Shown here: piece after piece, positions 10,991-21,342 of the stretch
Position numbering within the stretch: position 1 is the stretch's first letter
Layout: every line of letters starts with the position of its first letter
NCBI RefSeq assembly: GCF_034702125.1
Contig: NC_085876.1
Coordinates: forward strand, 28,101,052-28,165,051
Direction: 5' to 3'
Length of the DNA: 64,000 bases
Source of the DNA: Engraulis encrasicolus
Lineage: Eukaryota > Chordata > Actinopteri > Clupeiformes > Engraulidae
Notes under the pieces: generated by a model
What the model was told of the DNA's origin: nothing
The model's database searches: none
What the model saw: the letters and a program-made list of their open reading frames with translations, nothing else
Made by a program: the position numbers and the translations under genes

Positions 10991-11439
10991 AGTACTTGCA
11001 TACAGGGACACAGACTGATGTACACACACACTGTTACTCACTCACACACATACCATGTATATAAATACACGCACATGCACAAACACACACACACTTTCTC
11101 TTGTGCCGTGTCTCACTCACACACATACACGCGCGCGCACACGCACACACCACCCCTCAAATAATCAGGGGGTCCCCAATGCGGCAACATACAGGGCACC
11201 AGGTTGGAGTCTGTACAATCAGGACTGATGGCCAACCAAAACAAAACCCCGGGAGCGAGCAGCTGTCAGGCCCTGGGGGACGCAAGGCAAACACAGCACA
11301 CACACACACACACACAGCAATGAGGAGCTGCAGCTACATGCTAGGAGGAATATTCTGATTTTATATCGAATGGTGGCATTAGTCAATTTGGGGCCACAAG
11401 TCTTGTTAAGACTTTGCTCATTTTCGAATGTGGACGATT

Positions 11440-11681
11440 TTGGGGATTGTTCTGGTTATCGAACACTGTTCCACACTTGTATGTTTATTTTATTTTTATT
11501 GTATTATTATTATGGTTTTATCTTAATGTTTCAAAATGTTCTTTGACTCTAATTTAATTCCTTCTTTCTTCCATGTTTCCTTTATTTTTTGCATTTGTTA
11601 ATCTTGTGAAGCAAGCATTGAGTTGCATCTGTGTATGAAATGCGCTATACAAATAAACTTGCCTTGCCTTGCCTTGCAAAC
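11440..11681 (+). mobile_element. 5'-truncated LINE tail (L2/CR1-like)
   Basis: Ends GAGTTGCATCTGTGTATGAA, then ATGCGCTATACAAATAAACT, then TTGCC repeats. This is the 3' untranslated end of the same LINE family that lies inverted, with its reverse transcriptase, at 38558-40395. Upstream bases such as TTTATCTTAATGTTT and TTGACTCTAATT also match. A 5' truncation leaving only the tail is typical of LINE insertion. Confidence 0.85.
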
Positions 11682-11889
11682 AGAATATTCTGGAACTTGT
11701 TTTATAGTGAGTAAAATGTTACCTTTGAAATCAGAATACATCCCTAATGTGCATACTATGGAGCAGCAGAGAGAGGGAGAGAGAGAGAGAGAGATGCCAG
11801 GTCATGAAAGGAGAAGAGGAATAGGAACATGGTGGTAGTGGTGTTTCAAGGTGCATGTGTGTGTCAAGGCAAAAGAGTTTAACCACTAC

Positions 11890-12558
11890 TGGATGAGGAT
11901 AGGCAGGCCATCAGTCACAAAAGGTCCACCTGCGCCATCCCGTACCTGTGCCATACGGCCTGCACCACTCCCAGATGTAACCTCTACTCTCCAGGAGGAG
12001 GCTGTCCCCGGGACAGAAGATCAGCAGCAGAGTTCTGAATGCCGGGCAAGTACATCGCCCTCAGGCTCAGAAAACGCGGGTAGGCCCAGAGAAGCAGCCG
12101 CTGCGTCAGTCTTAGGGAGGACCGGGACCTTGTCCCCCCTTGGTGGTTTATGTGGTGTACCACTGACGAGTTGTCTATCCTCTCCAAGACAAGCCAGGGT
12201 AGGAAATGCCTGAGGGCCATCATGACCGCCAGTAGTTCCTGGTCGTTGATGTGCAGTAGTCATTGTTGACGGCTCCACAAGCAGTTCTGCACTGCCACAT
12301 CGCACCCCAGCCAGTCAGAGAAGCATCAGTGGTTACGACTTCTCTGCGATGTACAATGAGGCCCATGGGCACCCCTTGAGTCAGGCGTGAGCGCCCCCTC
12401 TACGGACGAAGGCAGAGTAGACAGCTGGATGAAACCTTGATCTGCCTGTGGCGGTGGTGTTTGGGGTGCAAGCCCAGAGCGTTCACCCACATCTGGAGAA
12501 GCCTCAGCAAGAGCAGGCCTAGAGGGACAATATGGGACGCCGTCGTGAGCATACCGAC
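11890..12558 (-). pseudogene. DIRS-like retrotransposon, RNase H part
   Basis: Read on the minus strand, this half begins just below the MITE at 12562. It contains VVTTDASLTGWGA (about 12301-12348), the first catalytic Asp region of a DIRS-type RNase H. Further on it contains HHINHQGGTRS and LPGIQNSAADLLSRG, which match the RNase H C-terminal core including the NxxADxLSR segment. The frame then runs into WRLHLGVVQ-like sequence and decays near 11890. Internal stops and frame changes show it is dead. No methyltransferase or tyrosine recombinase domain, expected further 3' in a full DIRS element, is visible. It is the continuation of the RT half at 13082-14606. Confidence 0.85.
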
Positions 12559-12561
12559 TTA

Positions 12562-13078
12562 CGCTGGGCTTACACTGTGCGACTTTTGCCCCGATTTGGC
12601 ACTCGCACGACTTTTTGAGAGTCGGGCCGATTTCTTGCTCAATCGCAGGTCAATCGTGAGTCTCGCATCGTGCAGTGTACATTAGATAACGACAAGCGAT
12701 TTCGTGCAATCGCAGGGTCGCAAGAAAATCAAAACGGTTTGAAATTCTGGTCGTGGCTCGTGCGTAAATCGCACAGTTAAAGCAGTGCTACGACCCGATT
12801 TGACACTTCACATGCACAAATTAATAGGGCCGTGCGATTCGCTGTTGAGCGCGACCTCATCTCCACCTCAGGTGCGCATGTTCCCTCCTCTGCAGACCGG
12901 GGAAACATGCCTGTCGCGTCATACGGTGGAAGCATTTCGCTCGCATCCGACTGTCGGCTCGTGTAGTGTGAGAACGTGAGTCGTGAGCTGTGAACTTTTA
13001 AACAGTGAAATTCCATCGTGCAGTGTGAGCAGAAGCTTAAGACCCACGAGTGAAAATATCGCACAGTGTATGCCCGGC
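12562..13078 (+). mobile_element. Harbinger-type MITE, family H1, copy 2
   Basis: The 517-bp element starts CGCTGGGCTTACACTGTGCG, and its end reverse-complements to GCCGGGCATACACTGTGCGA. TTA is present on both sides (12559-12561 and 13079-13081). It carries no transposase. It lies exactly between the RT and RNase H parts of the DIRS relic, so it inserted into that retrotransposon. The near-identical inverted copy is at 30876-31387. Confidence 0.9.
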
Positions 13079-13081
13079 TTA

Positions 13082-14606
13082 ACACCTGAAAGGAGTGAAG
13101 TGTGTGGGTTGTACCCCTACAATCACCTTGTGAATGATGGCGTTGACTTGTTGGTCGGACGGGCATGCAGTCATCCGCCAGGAGTCCAACCGGATGCCGA
13201 GGAAGACCGTCTGCTGCGTCTGTATCAGTGAGCTCTTTCTGAGGTTCACGGAGATGCCCAGTGCCGCGACGTGAGCAAGAAGTCTGGCTGAATCCTGGAG
13301 TGCCTGCTCCCTGGATTCCGAACATATGAGCCAGTCATCCAGATACAGGAATACCCGCAGCCCACTGCTCTGCAGCGCTGCCGCCACAAACCTTCTGAAT
13401 ACCCTGGGCACCACTGCGCCAGCGATGTGCCAAACGGCAGGACTCTGAACTGAAACGCTTTCCCCTCAAAGGCGAATCGTAGAAATTGCTGGTGTCGAGG
13501 TGCAATCGGCATGTAGACATATGCGTCCTTGAGCCTTGAACCAGTCGCCCCTCCTGACGCCGGACAGCACGTCGTCCATGCGCAGCATCCAGAACTTCAA
13601 TACCTTGTCCATTGAGGGGTCACAGATCGAGAATGGGGCGAAGCCCGGCCCCATTCTTTGGAATAATAAAATATGTGGAATAATACCCACTGTCTCGTGA
13701 GGATGGATTGAGTTCTGCTATCGCATCCTTGTGTAGGAGGGCATGGACCTCCTGGCGCAGAGCTAGGGCCGTGATGTCGTCTCTGACCCTGGTCACCCGT
13801 ACCCCTAGGAACCTTGGTGGTCGGGACCCGAACTGGATGTTTTATCCCTGAGACACAACGGAGAACACCCAAGGGTCTGATATGGTTCCTTCCCAGTGCG
13901 CAAGTTGCCGACTGGTGAAGCGACCGACTGCCGGGAGGGGGCAGTCATTGATGTCGGCCCTGCCTGCCGCCACCCCTTGGGGAGCGTGGGTTAGGCGAGC
14001 TCCCCCAAGAGGTCCGCTGGTTTGCTGGTGGCTGGTGAAATCCAGCACGCGGCGACCAACGGGGCTGCGATGTAGGAGTGCTGCGGAGACTGGCGCCCAG
14101 CAGTGGGGAACATATGGAGGCTCGCAAATTGTTGCCTGACCTGAGTGACCTGTACTCCATGTTGCACTCGTCCTGGGCAGCAGGCCCAAACAGGTGTCCA
14201 GGGACCACCGGTAGTGAGTGGGGGGCTCTCTACTTGGTTCCACCAGGGGAGACTGTGCAAGTCAAACCTGTCGCCGCACCAAGACCATGTTGGACATGGC
14301 TCTGCCCTGCTCCCGAATCATGTAGGCGAATGCCTGCAGCACAGTATCAGAGATGTCCAGGATGGAGGGACTGAGACAAGGCCAGCAAGACGTGAGACAT
14401 AGAATTGCTGATGCGGGCAGCGCATTGTTTTCTGTCACCTCCATCCATTCACGTTTGTACCCCCTTTCCATGAAATGGCTTTTTGGCTCAATGGCCTGGG
14501 CATCATAGTTAGTGTCAGAGCTACATATTCGCCTTACCCAGTGAAACTGGCTAATGGGTAAACTCTTAATTAGGGTTTTTTGGGGGAAGACAGCCGCTTT
14601 AGGCAT
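13082..14606 (-). pseudogene. DIRS-like retrotransposon, gag-end and RT part
   Basis: In minus-strand order, 14606-14262 shows a gag-like tail (AYMIREQGRAMSNMVLVRRQV). Positions 14243-13842 give the N-terminal approach to the reverse transcriptase. Positions 13512-13400 contain PIAPRHQQFLRFAFEGKAF and VLPFGTSLA, the palm motifs with FGTSLA. Positions 13400-13082 contain FLYLDDWLI, the YLDD catalytic box, followed by GISVNLRKSSL and FLGIRLDS. The order and wording match DIRS1-type RTs of fish. The frame switches at least four times, so it is not functional. The reading continues below the MITE into RNase H. Confidence 0.88.
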
Positions 14607-14802
14607 GACCTTGAAAGGCGGGGCTGCAATTTAATTCCTGGTCCTCCAATCGCGTAACTCTCCCCTCTGTATGGCTCTGGGTACCCCCGTGAAGGAAAGA
14701 GAGGGATGGTCATCTTCAGCCCCAAAATATAACCTCAGCCTGGATCCAATCTTAGGACATGGTACCTGGGTCTAAATAAACTTAATTACGGTTGGGTTGG
14801 GT

Positions 14803-14895
14803 AAGTGTTTACATGATGTTTTTAAAGTGGAATTAAGTTTTATTCAGAATTAAAGTGAGTTAATTCCGAATGAAATGTCTCATTTAAACAAGGTC
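14803..14895. mobile_element. GTTTACATGA-type MITE, minimal copy
   Basis: GTGTTTACATGATGTTTTTA at the left and ATGTCTCATTTAAAC at the right enclose TTCAGAATTAAAGTGAGTTA. It is 93 bp with no coding potential. Confidence 0.6.
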
Positions 14896-14947
14896 ATTGA
14901 TTAATGTTTGAGGGCTCCGCCTCTTTATCTATATGTAGACCTGCCCA

Positions 14948-15480
14948 CTCACTCAATAGGCGCATACGACTTTGTTGCGAGCGTCGATGTTGCAAAAGGC
15001 ACGTCAGCGAGAACTTGTTGTCACCATGTGGGTGTTATTAAATACAGCGCATCTAAAGTCGGCCACAAATATGAACGAGACGATGAGCTCGCACCAGTTT
15101 GCTCTACTAACACACCACGTGTGAGGAGTGGGGGGACAGGCAATGAGGAGGAGCTGAAGTGGGGACCTGCGCAAACTTGTTTAGAGGTGTGAGACAAGAC
15201 CCATATACACACGTGAGTGAGTTGTTGACCAACCAGTTCATGGGCGCGTGACCTCGGAGGCAGTCCGCCGACGAGCGTTGAAGGGGATAAGCAACTGCAG
15301 AGGTTGCAAGATCTGACTGAAGCCGCATTCATCCCGCGATAGTTTTACACCATGTGACATGTCACCTCGTCAACGCAACGTCGACGAAATTTCGAAGTTT
15401 GACAGGAAATCTAACCGTCATGCAGCATTTTCATCCAGGATGCATTGCTGTCTGCATGCGCATGTCTGCGTTGATGTCAT
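14948..15480 (+). mobile_element. Repeat R1, uninterrupted copy
   Basis: From CAATAGGCGCATACGAC to GCATGCGCATGTCTGCG this segment is the reverse complement of 48394-50064 minus a 1.14-kb insertion. Landmarks are GAGCGTCGATGTTGC, GGAGTGGGGGGACAGGCAAT, TTGTTGACCAACCAG, TGACATGTCACCTCGTCAAC and ATTTTCATCCAGG. No protein is encoded. Confidence 0.85.
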
Positions 15481-15794
15481 GTCGAATGTACTTAATGTTT
15501 GCTGACACCTGACGAAGACCTTGCAGGTCGAAACGTTGTGCCGAGTTTTTCATTAAATCACGACAAGGGAGCTTTTGTGGTGTGCTGATATTTTTTCCTT
15601 TCTCTTGTGCGTTCTTTGATATCCTGCACCCATGGCAATTGCTTTCTGGGATGAGCGCGCATCACACACATTTTTAACATCTTCAATTGTGCACACTGGA
15701 TGCTTGGCGTTTCACTGTCTTGAGGGGTCCCAAAACTCACAAAATGTGTGTACCAAAATCTTAGACATAGGTCAGGGATGTCAAACTCAGGCTT

Positions 15795-15885
15795 GTAATA
15801 GACACCTGAAATGATCTTGTGGGCCAAATAAAAATGACCCCGTGGGCCAGATTTGGCCCACAAGATCATTTCAGGTGTCTATTAC
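15795..15885. repeat. Perfect 32-bp hairpin
   Basis: 15795-15826 and 15854-15885 are exact reverse complements (outer sequence GTAATAGACACCTGAAATG) separated by 27 nt. Confidence 0.95.
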
Positions 15886-15908
15886 AGTTGGGCCACATAC
15901 TCCATAAG

Positions 15909-16061
15909 TAAGGGTTAACGTTCGGCGAGAAGGTCGCTACCGTGGAATAGCAGCACGACAGAGAGAATCTTTAGACCCCGACGCGGAGCGGAGGGGTCTT
16001 GTTCTCTCTGAAGTGCTGCTATTCCACAAAGCGACCGACTCGCCGAACGTTAACCCGCTTA
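15909..16061. repeat. Near-palindromic fold-back, ~60-bp arms
   Basis: The left arm TAAGGGTTAACGTTCGGCGA, followed by GTGGAATAGCAGCAC, pairs with a right arm ending GCCGAACGTTAACCCGCTTA. The loop itself contains AGACCCC / GGGGTCT. The whole 153 bp can fold on itself. Confidence 0.9.
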
Positions 16062-16519
16062 TTATATGGATATACTTAAATGATTCACACATGGCGGGGA
16101 CATTTCTTTAGGCCAACCGGTCCGTTATAGAACAACCCGTCTGTTATCGAAAAATAACAGACGTGCGAACGTTGGGGAGCCCCATTGAAATGAATGGAGC
16201 ATTCGACCGATGACGTCACACCATATAATAATCTCCAATAATGTACTAACGTGGCCTGAACACAAAATGTTGGTGTCTCACAGACATATGAGTGGACCCA
16301 GGACAGTGTAATATCTCAATTTCATACATCGTACAACAGAATATGTGCAGGAATATTTCCCTTACCATATGATGGGAAATGAGTGGTTGTGAAATTTGGC
16401 TGTATTAAGTGCGTAGTTGCGCAATGTTAGCCCTTTTTTGGGGTAAATATTGAGTTCAGCTCACAACTTCATCCCAGATTTAGATTTTGGTCCACTGTGA
16501 ATTGAGTTTGACACCCTTG

Positions 16520-17639
16520 TCTTAGATTCTCCAAAAGATAGCGCACACGCACAGCCTAATATGAGATATGGGACAGGATGAGGCTGTGGGAGCGATAATG
16601 AAGACTTCCAGCAAAGATCGACATTGAAGATTGTCGTCCCTAAACACTTCTGTTTGAGTTTGGCGCATACAGTACATGGCCAAGTCATGACATAATCACA
16701 AACTATTTATTTGCAATGACCTGTAAAATAATAACATAATGATAATTGTGTGATACAAAAAAATATCTGCTCAGCGGTTATCTGTTATCATCACCAGACC
16801 CTCTGACAGCTTTGATCAGGCCCAGGACAAAGTCCTCTAAAAGGGCCCCCCCAAACAGACAAGGAATTGGGGACCCAATTCTGTCCACCTGTGACAGCTT
16901 GGCATTCTGTCCATCTATGGAGCCTTATGGTTCAAATGAGTTCCGTTTTAGAAATATTGCCATGTTGAATTTGCAGTAAATATCCAACCTAATACCAAGG
17001 CTTTGAAGGCTTTTTTATTTCAATGTTGGCGTAGTTACTGCACTTTGCCTTTGTAGGGCAGTGTAGTTGCTGGAGACCTGCAAGGTACCTGCAAAAAAAG
17101 CCTGCCAGATGCCTAAGCTCTTTTTGGGAAAAGATGGCCTGACCTTATAAAAACCTAAATATCTCTGAAGCACATAAAAACATGAAATAAAGTGCATGTA
17201 AAAGCCAAGACCCCCCTCTTGCATTAGAATGTGCCATCAGCTCTAACATACCCATATTTTTTTTTGTTTTTGTTTTTTTGTTTTTTAATCTCATGAGCCC
17301 AAATGCTGCGTCTATGTCGCTCCAGGGGCCTGGGTCAATGCAGTGTATACACAGTATCCAGCATCAATGGGTTAATTGATGGTGGCCATATGGGGACGCT
17401 AATCGACTGTTCAGTAGACTCGGCTCAACTGGACGGGCTTTCTGGAGGAGGAAGGGATCCAGTGCGTTTCCTGTTAGCGTTTTGTCTCATCTCGTTTTCT
17501 TTATCTTGGCTGAGAGTGGAATCTCAGCATAACTGTAAACTCAGAGAGGACAAACGAATGAGAGGAAGATGCGGGGAAAAGTTTGGAGGGAAAAGAATAC
17601 TCTTGGGAAGCACGCTCTGACTAGAAATAAAATGCCTAT
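16520..17639. other. No gene seen
   Basis: A G/C-run segment at about 16800-16900 (CAGGACAAAGTC, AAAGGGCCCCCC, AATTGGGGACCC) resembles 24340-24425 and is probably an old repeat. T-rich stretch at 17259-17287. No convincing frame. Confidence 0.5.
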
Positions 17640-17930
17640 TTGTGTTTGTTAGTTTTGTCCTCAGGGTTGGATCTTCTCTCCATCTTGTCATCTCTCTCTG
17701 TCTCTCTCTCCATCTTCCTTTCCATCCAGATCTTTCAGTCTTTCCCTCTCTCTCTCCTCTTCTCTCCCCTTCTATACCAACCCCCCTTCTCCCTCTCTCT
17801 CTCGTGTGTTGGATTTTCTCTCCATCTAGTCATCTCTCTGTCTCTCTCTCCATCTTCCTTTTTTCCATCCTGATGTCTTTCCCTCTTTCCCCTGCTCCCC
17901 CCCATTCTCTCTCTCTCTCTCGTGTGGTAA
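17640..17930. repeat. CT-rich low-complexity block
   Basis: TCTCTCTC tracts with two similar sub-blocks containing GTTGGATTTTCTCTCCATC and GTTGGATCTTCTCTCCATC. Low complexity continues at 18180-18270. Confidence 0.85.
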
Positions 17931-17989
17931 TGTGGGGTAATGTGAGGTCGACTGACCCTGGTGTGAGGTGATAAGTGTAGAGAGATGTG

Positions 17990-17992
<3 letters not shown>

Positions 17993-18062
<70 letters not shown>

Positions 18063-18066
18063 TGCG
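17993..18066. repeat. (TG)n microsatellite
   Basis: Long TG tract ending in GCGCGTGCGTGCG. Confidence 0.96.
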
Positions 18067-18910
18067 TGCGTAGAGAGGAGACATGACCTGTGTGTTGCCT
18101 CATGTCATGACCTCCGAGTTCATTCTTCATCCATCACTCTTCCATACATGCCTCGTTCATCCATCAGTCTTTCATACATGCTGCATTCTCCCCCCGCCCC
18201 TCTTTTCATATCTCTCTTCCTATCCTTTCCTTTCACTGTCTCGCTCTCTTTCTCCCTCTGTCTTTCACAGTCCTGTTTTCTCAGTTCTTCCACAGTGGGT
18301 TTACATACAGTGTTCAATCTCGCCTGCAGTTCACCCAGGGAGCGCTGTCGAGACAGCAGAGCTCATAAGGCTGGCGCTAATAACTGACAATTGTGCTCGC
18401 TGTCGGATGAAACTTGACAAACTTGACAAACTTGTAAGTTCTGAGAAACCAATGTGGATTTAAATGAAATGTACAATAACCTGGGAGTTATGTCCTTCTG
18501 ATTTCCTACAGCTTTGGCATTTATGAGTCAGGCTCCGCTAGCATCTTGCTAACAACATTGCTTTACGGCCATCGTGATCACAGCAATGCAGCCGGCTGAC
18601 CAATTCAAACGCAGTGTGTGAAGCCACTCGTGACGTCAAATTAACAATAAAGACGTATTTTACAAAGATCCAGCAAGTTTAAACATTCAAACTAAGTGCT
18701 GTTTGAAAGGATAATCTATCCTGCCTTTTGGAAAAATAAAATGAAACGATGATACCAATTCTCTCCCAAAGCAATTGCAGCATCGTGGTTGAGCTCCATG
18801 GGACCCCATTCATTCTAACAGCCTTTGCGCTCCATGGCGCTCCCCTGCGCTGTCTGGATGGCGCCACTTAGTAGACAGTACCACCCGGAAAAAGTCGCGA
18901 GATTCCTCTC
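18067..18910. other. No gene seen
   Basis: CT-rich and then mixed sequence. ACTTGACAAACTTGACAAA occurs near 18413. I see no exon or element boundary. Confidence 0.45.
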
Positions 18911-18914
18911 TTAA

Positions 18915-19340
18915 AGGAACAGACCACCCTTTTTTGATTTTCACATATTTGCAGTATTTCCCAACATTATTCATGAATGTGCATATCATTTTCGTCTCAG
19001 TGTTTTCAGTGCTTAGATTTATTGGATCAGAATTATTAGCATAGCTTAGCATAATCACTGGAAGTAACTGGTATCTTTAGCATCAAGCCACAAGTGGTCA
19101 CTGGACGGAATTAAATTGCCGTTTTACACTCCAGTGAATTTTACATTAATTTTAAAATGGTTTATAAGTACATTTGATTGTGTTTTATTTTGTACCATAG
19201 ACTTGCATTGCTATGCCTAATGTGGCTATACTGTTAAACGGGGCAATGCAAACACATAGACGAAAATTATATGCACATTCATAAATAATGCTTGGAAATA
19301 CTGCAAATATGTGAAAATCAAAAAAGGGTGGTCTGTTCCT
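18915..19340. mobile_element. TTAA-flanked (piggyBac-like) MITE
   Basis: A 426-bp element with inverted ends of about 85 bp. The left starts AGGAACAGACCACCCTTTTT and the right end is its inverse with few mismatches. TTAA lies immediately on both sides (18911-18914 and 19341-19344), as expected for piggyBac-type insertion. There is no transposase. Confidence 0.88.
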
Positions 19341-19370
19341 TTAAATGTCTGTATGAGCACTGTCTATGTC

Positions 19371-19515
19371 CATACTGTCTTATGTCCATGTATGAGTACT
19401 GTCTATGTCTATACTGTCTATGTCTGCATGGGAAAGCAAGAAACGTAATTTCAAATTCTTTGTATGACCAGTGCATGTAAAGAAATTGACAATAAAACCA
19501 ACTTGACTTAACTTG
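19371..19515 (+). mobile_element. LINE 3' tail, ACTTGACTT-ended
   Basis: TGACAATAAAACCAACTTGACT followed by short TTGACT repeats is typical of a fish LINE 3' end with its own tandem tail. No RT is attached. Confidence 0.55.
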
Positions 19516-19784
19516 ACTTGACTCTCTCTCTCTCTTACCCATAGATCCTCTCTGGTTCTTCTGATCACTTTCTCGTCCCCTCTCTCTCCCTTCCACTTCT
19601 CTGTCCCTCTTTGGTCCCATGTACCCTCCAATAGTATCCATCCCTTTAAACTGTTACGGCATGGCTGGCCCCTCTTACAACTGTGTTGTTGCCAGAATGG
19701 CAATGCCCACTCTGCCAATGATTTAGGATTCCCAAGGACACTTTTGCTATGAAGATAAAGCATTTGTGAGCTGAGTGAGCGACA

Positions 19785-20007
19785 CACACACACACACACA
19801 CACCCACTAGTCACATCGGTAAAGCATTCGCGAGTTTGAGTAAGTGGAGCTCTGTGCAGAACTCTTGCCGTTGCTGATACTCTGAGGCCCTCTGCTGGTG
19901 GCTTGCTGCACGCACACACACTCATTTTGCAAGTAAGAGGCTGCGCGCACACACACACACACACACCTACGCAAACTCTCTCTCCCTCACACACTCACAG
20001 TCACACA

Positions 20008-20079
<72 letters not shown>

Positions 20080-20092
20080 CACCAGCCCATCA
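19785..20092. repeat. (AC)n microsatellites
   Basis: AC tracts at about 19785-19803, 19909-19920, 19948-19965 and 20005-20085. Confidence 0.93.
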
Positions 20093-20452
20093 CACACCAC
20101 AACGTGTATGTGCAATAAAAAAACATTATAGGCAAGGTGCGGCCTCTTTCTTGAAAAATATGTTCAGTTCTCAACCCCAGCGCCTTGTGTCTGGAAGTGT
20201 GAAACGGAGCAAAGCGCGGGGAAAAATATTTACTTTTGTATTTTGGCGATTTCCAGGGTTTTTTTTCTTTTCAGAATGTGCATGTTGATGTCACAAAGAA
20301 GCATCTCAGTACTTCAGAAAACACAATTGTTTTTTTTATATTTTATATCTTTTTATATTTTATTTTAAAAGCCCTTCTAGGGACGGGCATTGGAAATTAG
20401 CCAAGGCTATAAATGATATGATACTATTCTGTTGGGCTTGCATAGCCTACAT

Positions 20453-20664
20453 CAGTGATTCCCAACCTGTGGGCCGGGGCCCACTGGTGGGCCCTGAAGG
20501 TATTCCAAGTGGGCCTTGAAATCATTTTCCAAAAATAATAATCATGTTTTGGTGTGTGTTGTTGTTGATTTATTTGACTTTTATTCTTAATTTGGTCAGA
20601 GGTGGGCCCCGAACATTTTTGACAATTTCGAATGGGCCCCAAGTTGAAAAAGGTTGGGAACCCC
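20453..20664. mobile_element. hAT-like MITE (CAGTGATTCCCAACC ends)
   Basis: Left CAGTGATTCCCAACCTGTGG and right AAAGGTTGGGAACCCC form inverted ends. CTACAT and ATACAT lie outside, an imperfect target duplication. The interior alternates GGGCCCC and AT-rich stretches. A related element with an exact 8-bp duplication lies at 56331-56530. Confidence 0.75.
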
Positions 20665-20683
20665 TATACATGATGTGTATCTG

Positions 20684-20721
20684 TCCCTATCAAATAAACC
20701 AAACTGAACTGAACTGAACTT
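20684..20721 (+). mobile_element. LINE tail relic, (GAACT)n
   Basis: TATCAAATAAACCAAACTGAACTGAACTGAACT resembles the tandem-tailed 3' ends of fish LINEs. The hAT-like MITE lies just upstream. Confidence 0.45.
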
Positions 20722-20734
20722 TTTAAACAACAGT

Positions 20735-20910
20735 CACTACATTTACATGATGTTTTTAATTCCGATTTAATAACTCAGAATTAAATAGTTGCATCGGCTT
20801 TACTTTGATCTTTCCTTTATTTCCGAATTAAGAGGTGTTTACATGACATTTTCAAAGCGGAATTAAGCTTTATTCAGAATTAAGTCAGTTAATTCCGAAT
20901 TAAACGTAGC
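20735..20910. mobile_element. GTTTACATGA-type MITE, two overlapping copies
   Basis: TTTACATGATGTTTTTAATT at the left is followed by a second start, GTGTTTACATGACATTTTCA, at about 20830. TTCCGAATTA repeats inside. No coding potential. Confidence 0.6.
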
Positions 20911-21116
20911 AAGTGAGTTAAAAAATATCAATTGTAATCATTCTGCCCTCTGCTTTAAAACCACAATAACTGCCATACAGAGACTCAGAACAGGTGTTGC
21001 CAATAAAGAGTTCCATTTCAACTGTCACACTCAACGAGCACCTGCGCTAGAGTTCTACTGTACAGCTCTTCTAGGCAATGTCGTATTGTCTTGCTGGAAT
21101 ACTGATGACCACCAGC

Positions 21117-21334
21117 TGCTTGGCTCAGTGGCAAAGGTGTTGGATTAGAAATACGGAGGTTGTGAGTACGAATCCCACTCTGACCCAAATTGATTTGCAA
21201 ATTAGATGATATACAATGTTCCTTAGCCAACTTAAATTAGCATGTATGCAACTTCTGACTGGGTTGATGGATTTTCCCCATTTTTTCCCCCTCTTTGTTT
21301 TCACAATAGTTGTTTTAAGTCTAAGCAAGGCACT
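21117..21334 (+). mobile_element. tRNA-derived SINE fragment
   Basis: The head reads like a tRNA gene: TGGCTCAGTGGCAAAGGTG (A-box-like), AGAAATACG in the anticodon region, then GTGAGTACGAATCCCAC (B-box-like, diverged from GGTTCGAATCC). About 150 bp of non-tRNA body follows. The acceptor stem does not close, so this is a SINE rather than a functional tRNA gene. The fold-back element at 21343 ends the copy. Confidence 0.65.
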
Positions 21335-21342
21335 GATCTATG

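Larger units (their letters stand above)
15773..16519. mobile_element. hAT-like non-autonomous element with internal hairpins
   Basis: Starts CAGGGATGTCAAACTCA and ends TGAGTTTGACACCCTTG, matching inverted ends of the CAGGG..TGTCAAAC type known from vertebrate hAT elements. CTTAGA lies outside both ends but an exact 8-bp duplication is not clear. Its interior holds two hairpins annotated separately. No transposase. Confidence 0.7.

Noticed and set aside
12777..13325. Minus-strand 182-codon frame fusing RT-like sequence to the MITE
   Set aside because: The C-terminal half is MITE sequence and the N-terminal half is out of frame with the true DIRS RT reading (YLDD frame).
13842..14374. Plus-strand frames overlapping the DIRS relic
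   Set aside because: They are antisense shadows. Only the minus-strand readings carry recognisable retroelement motifs.
21117..21190. Functional tRNA gene
   Set aside because: A- and B-box-like sequences are present but the acceptor stem does not pair and a SINE body follows.
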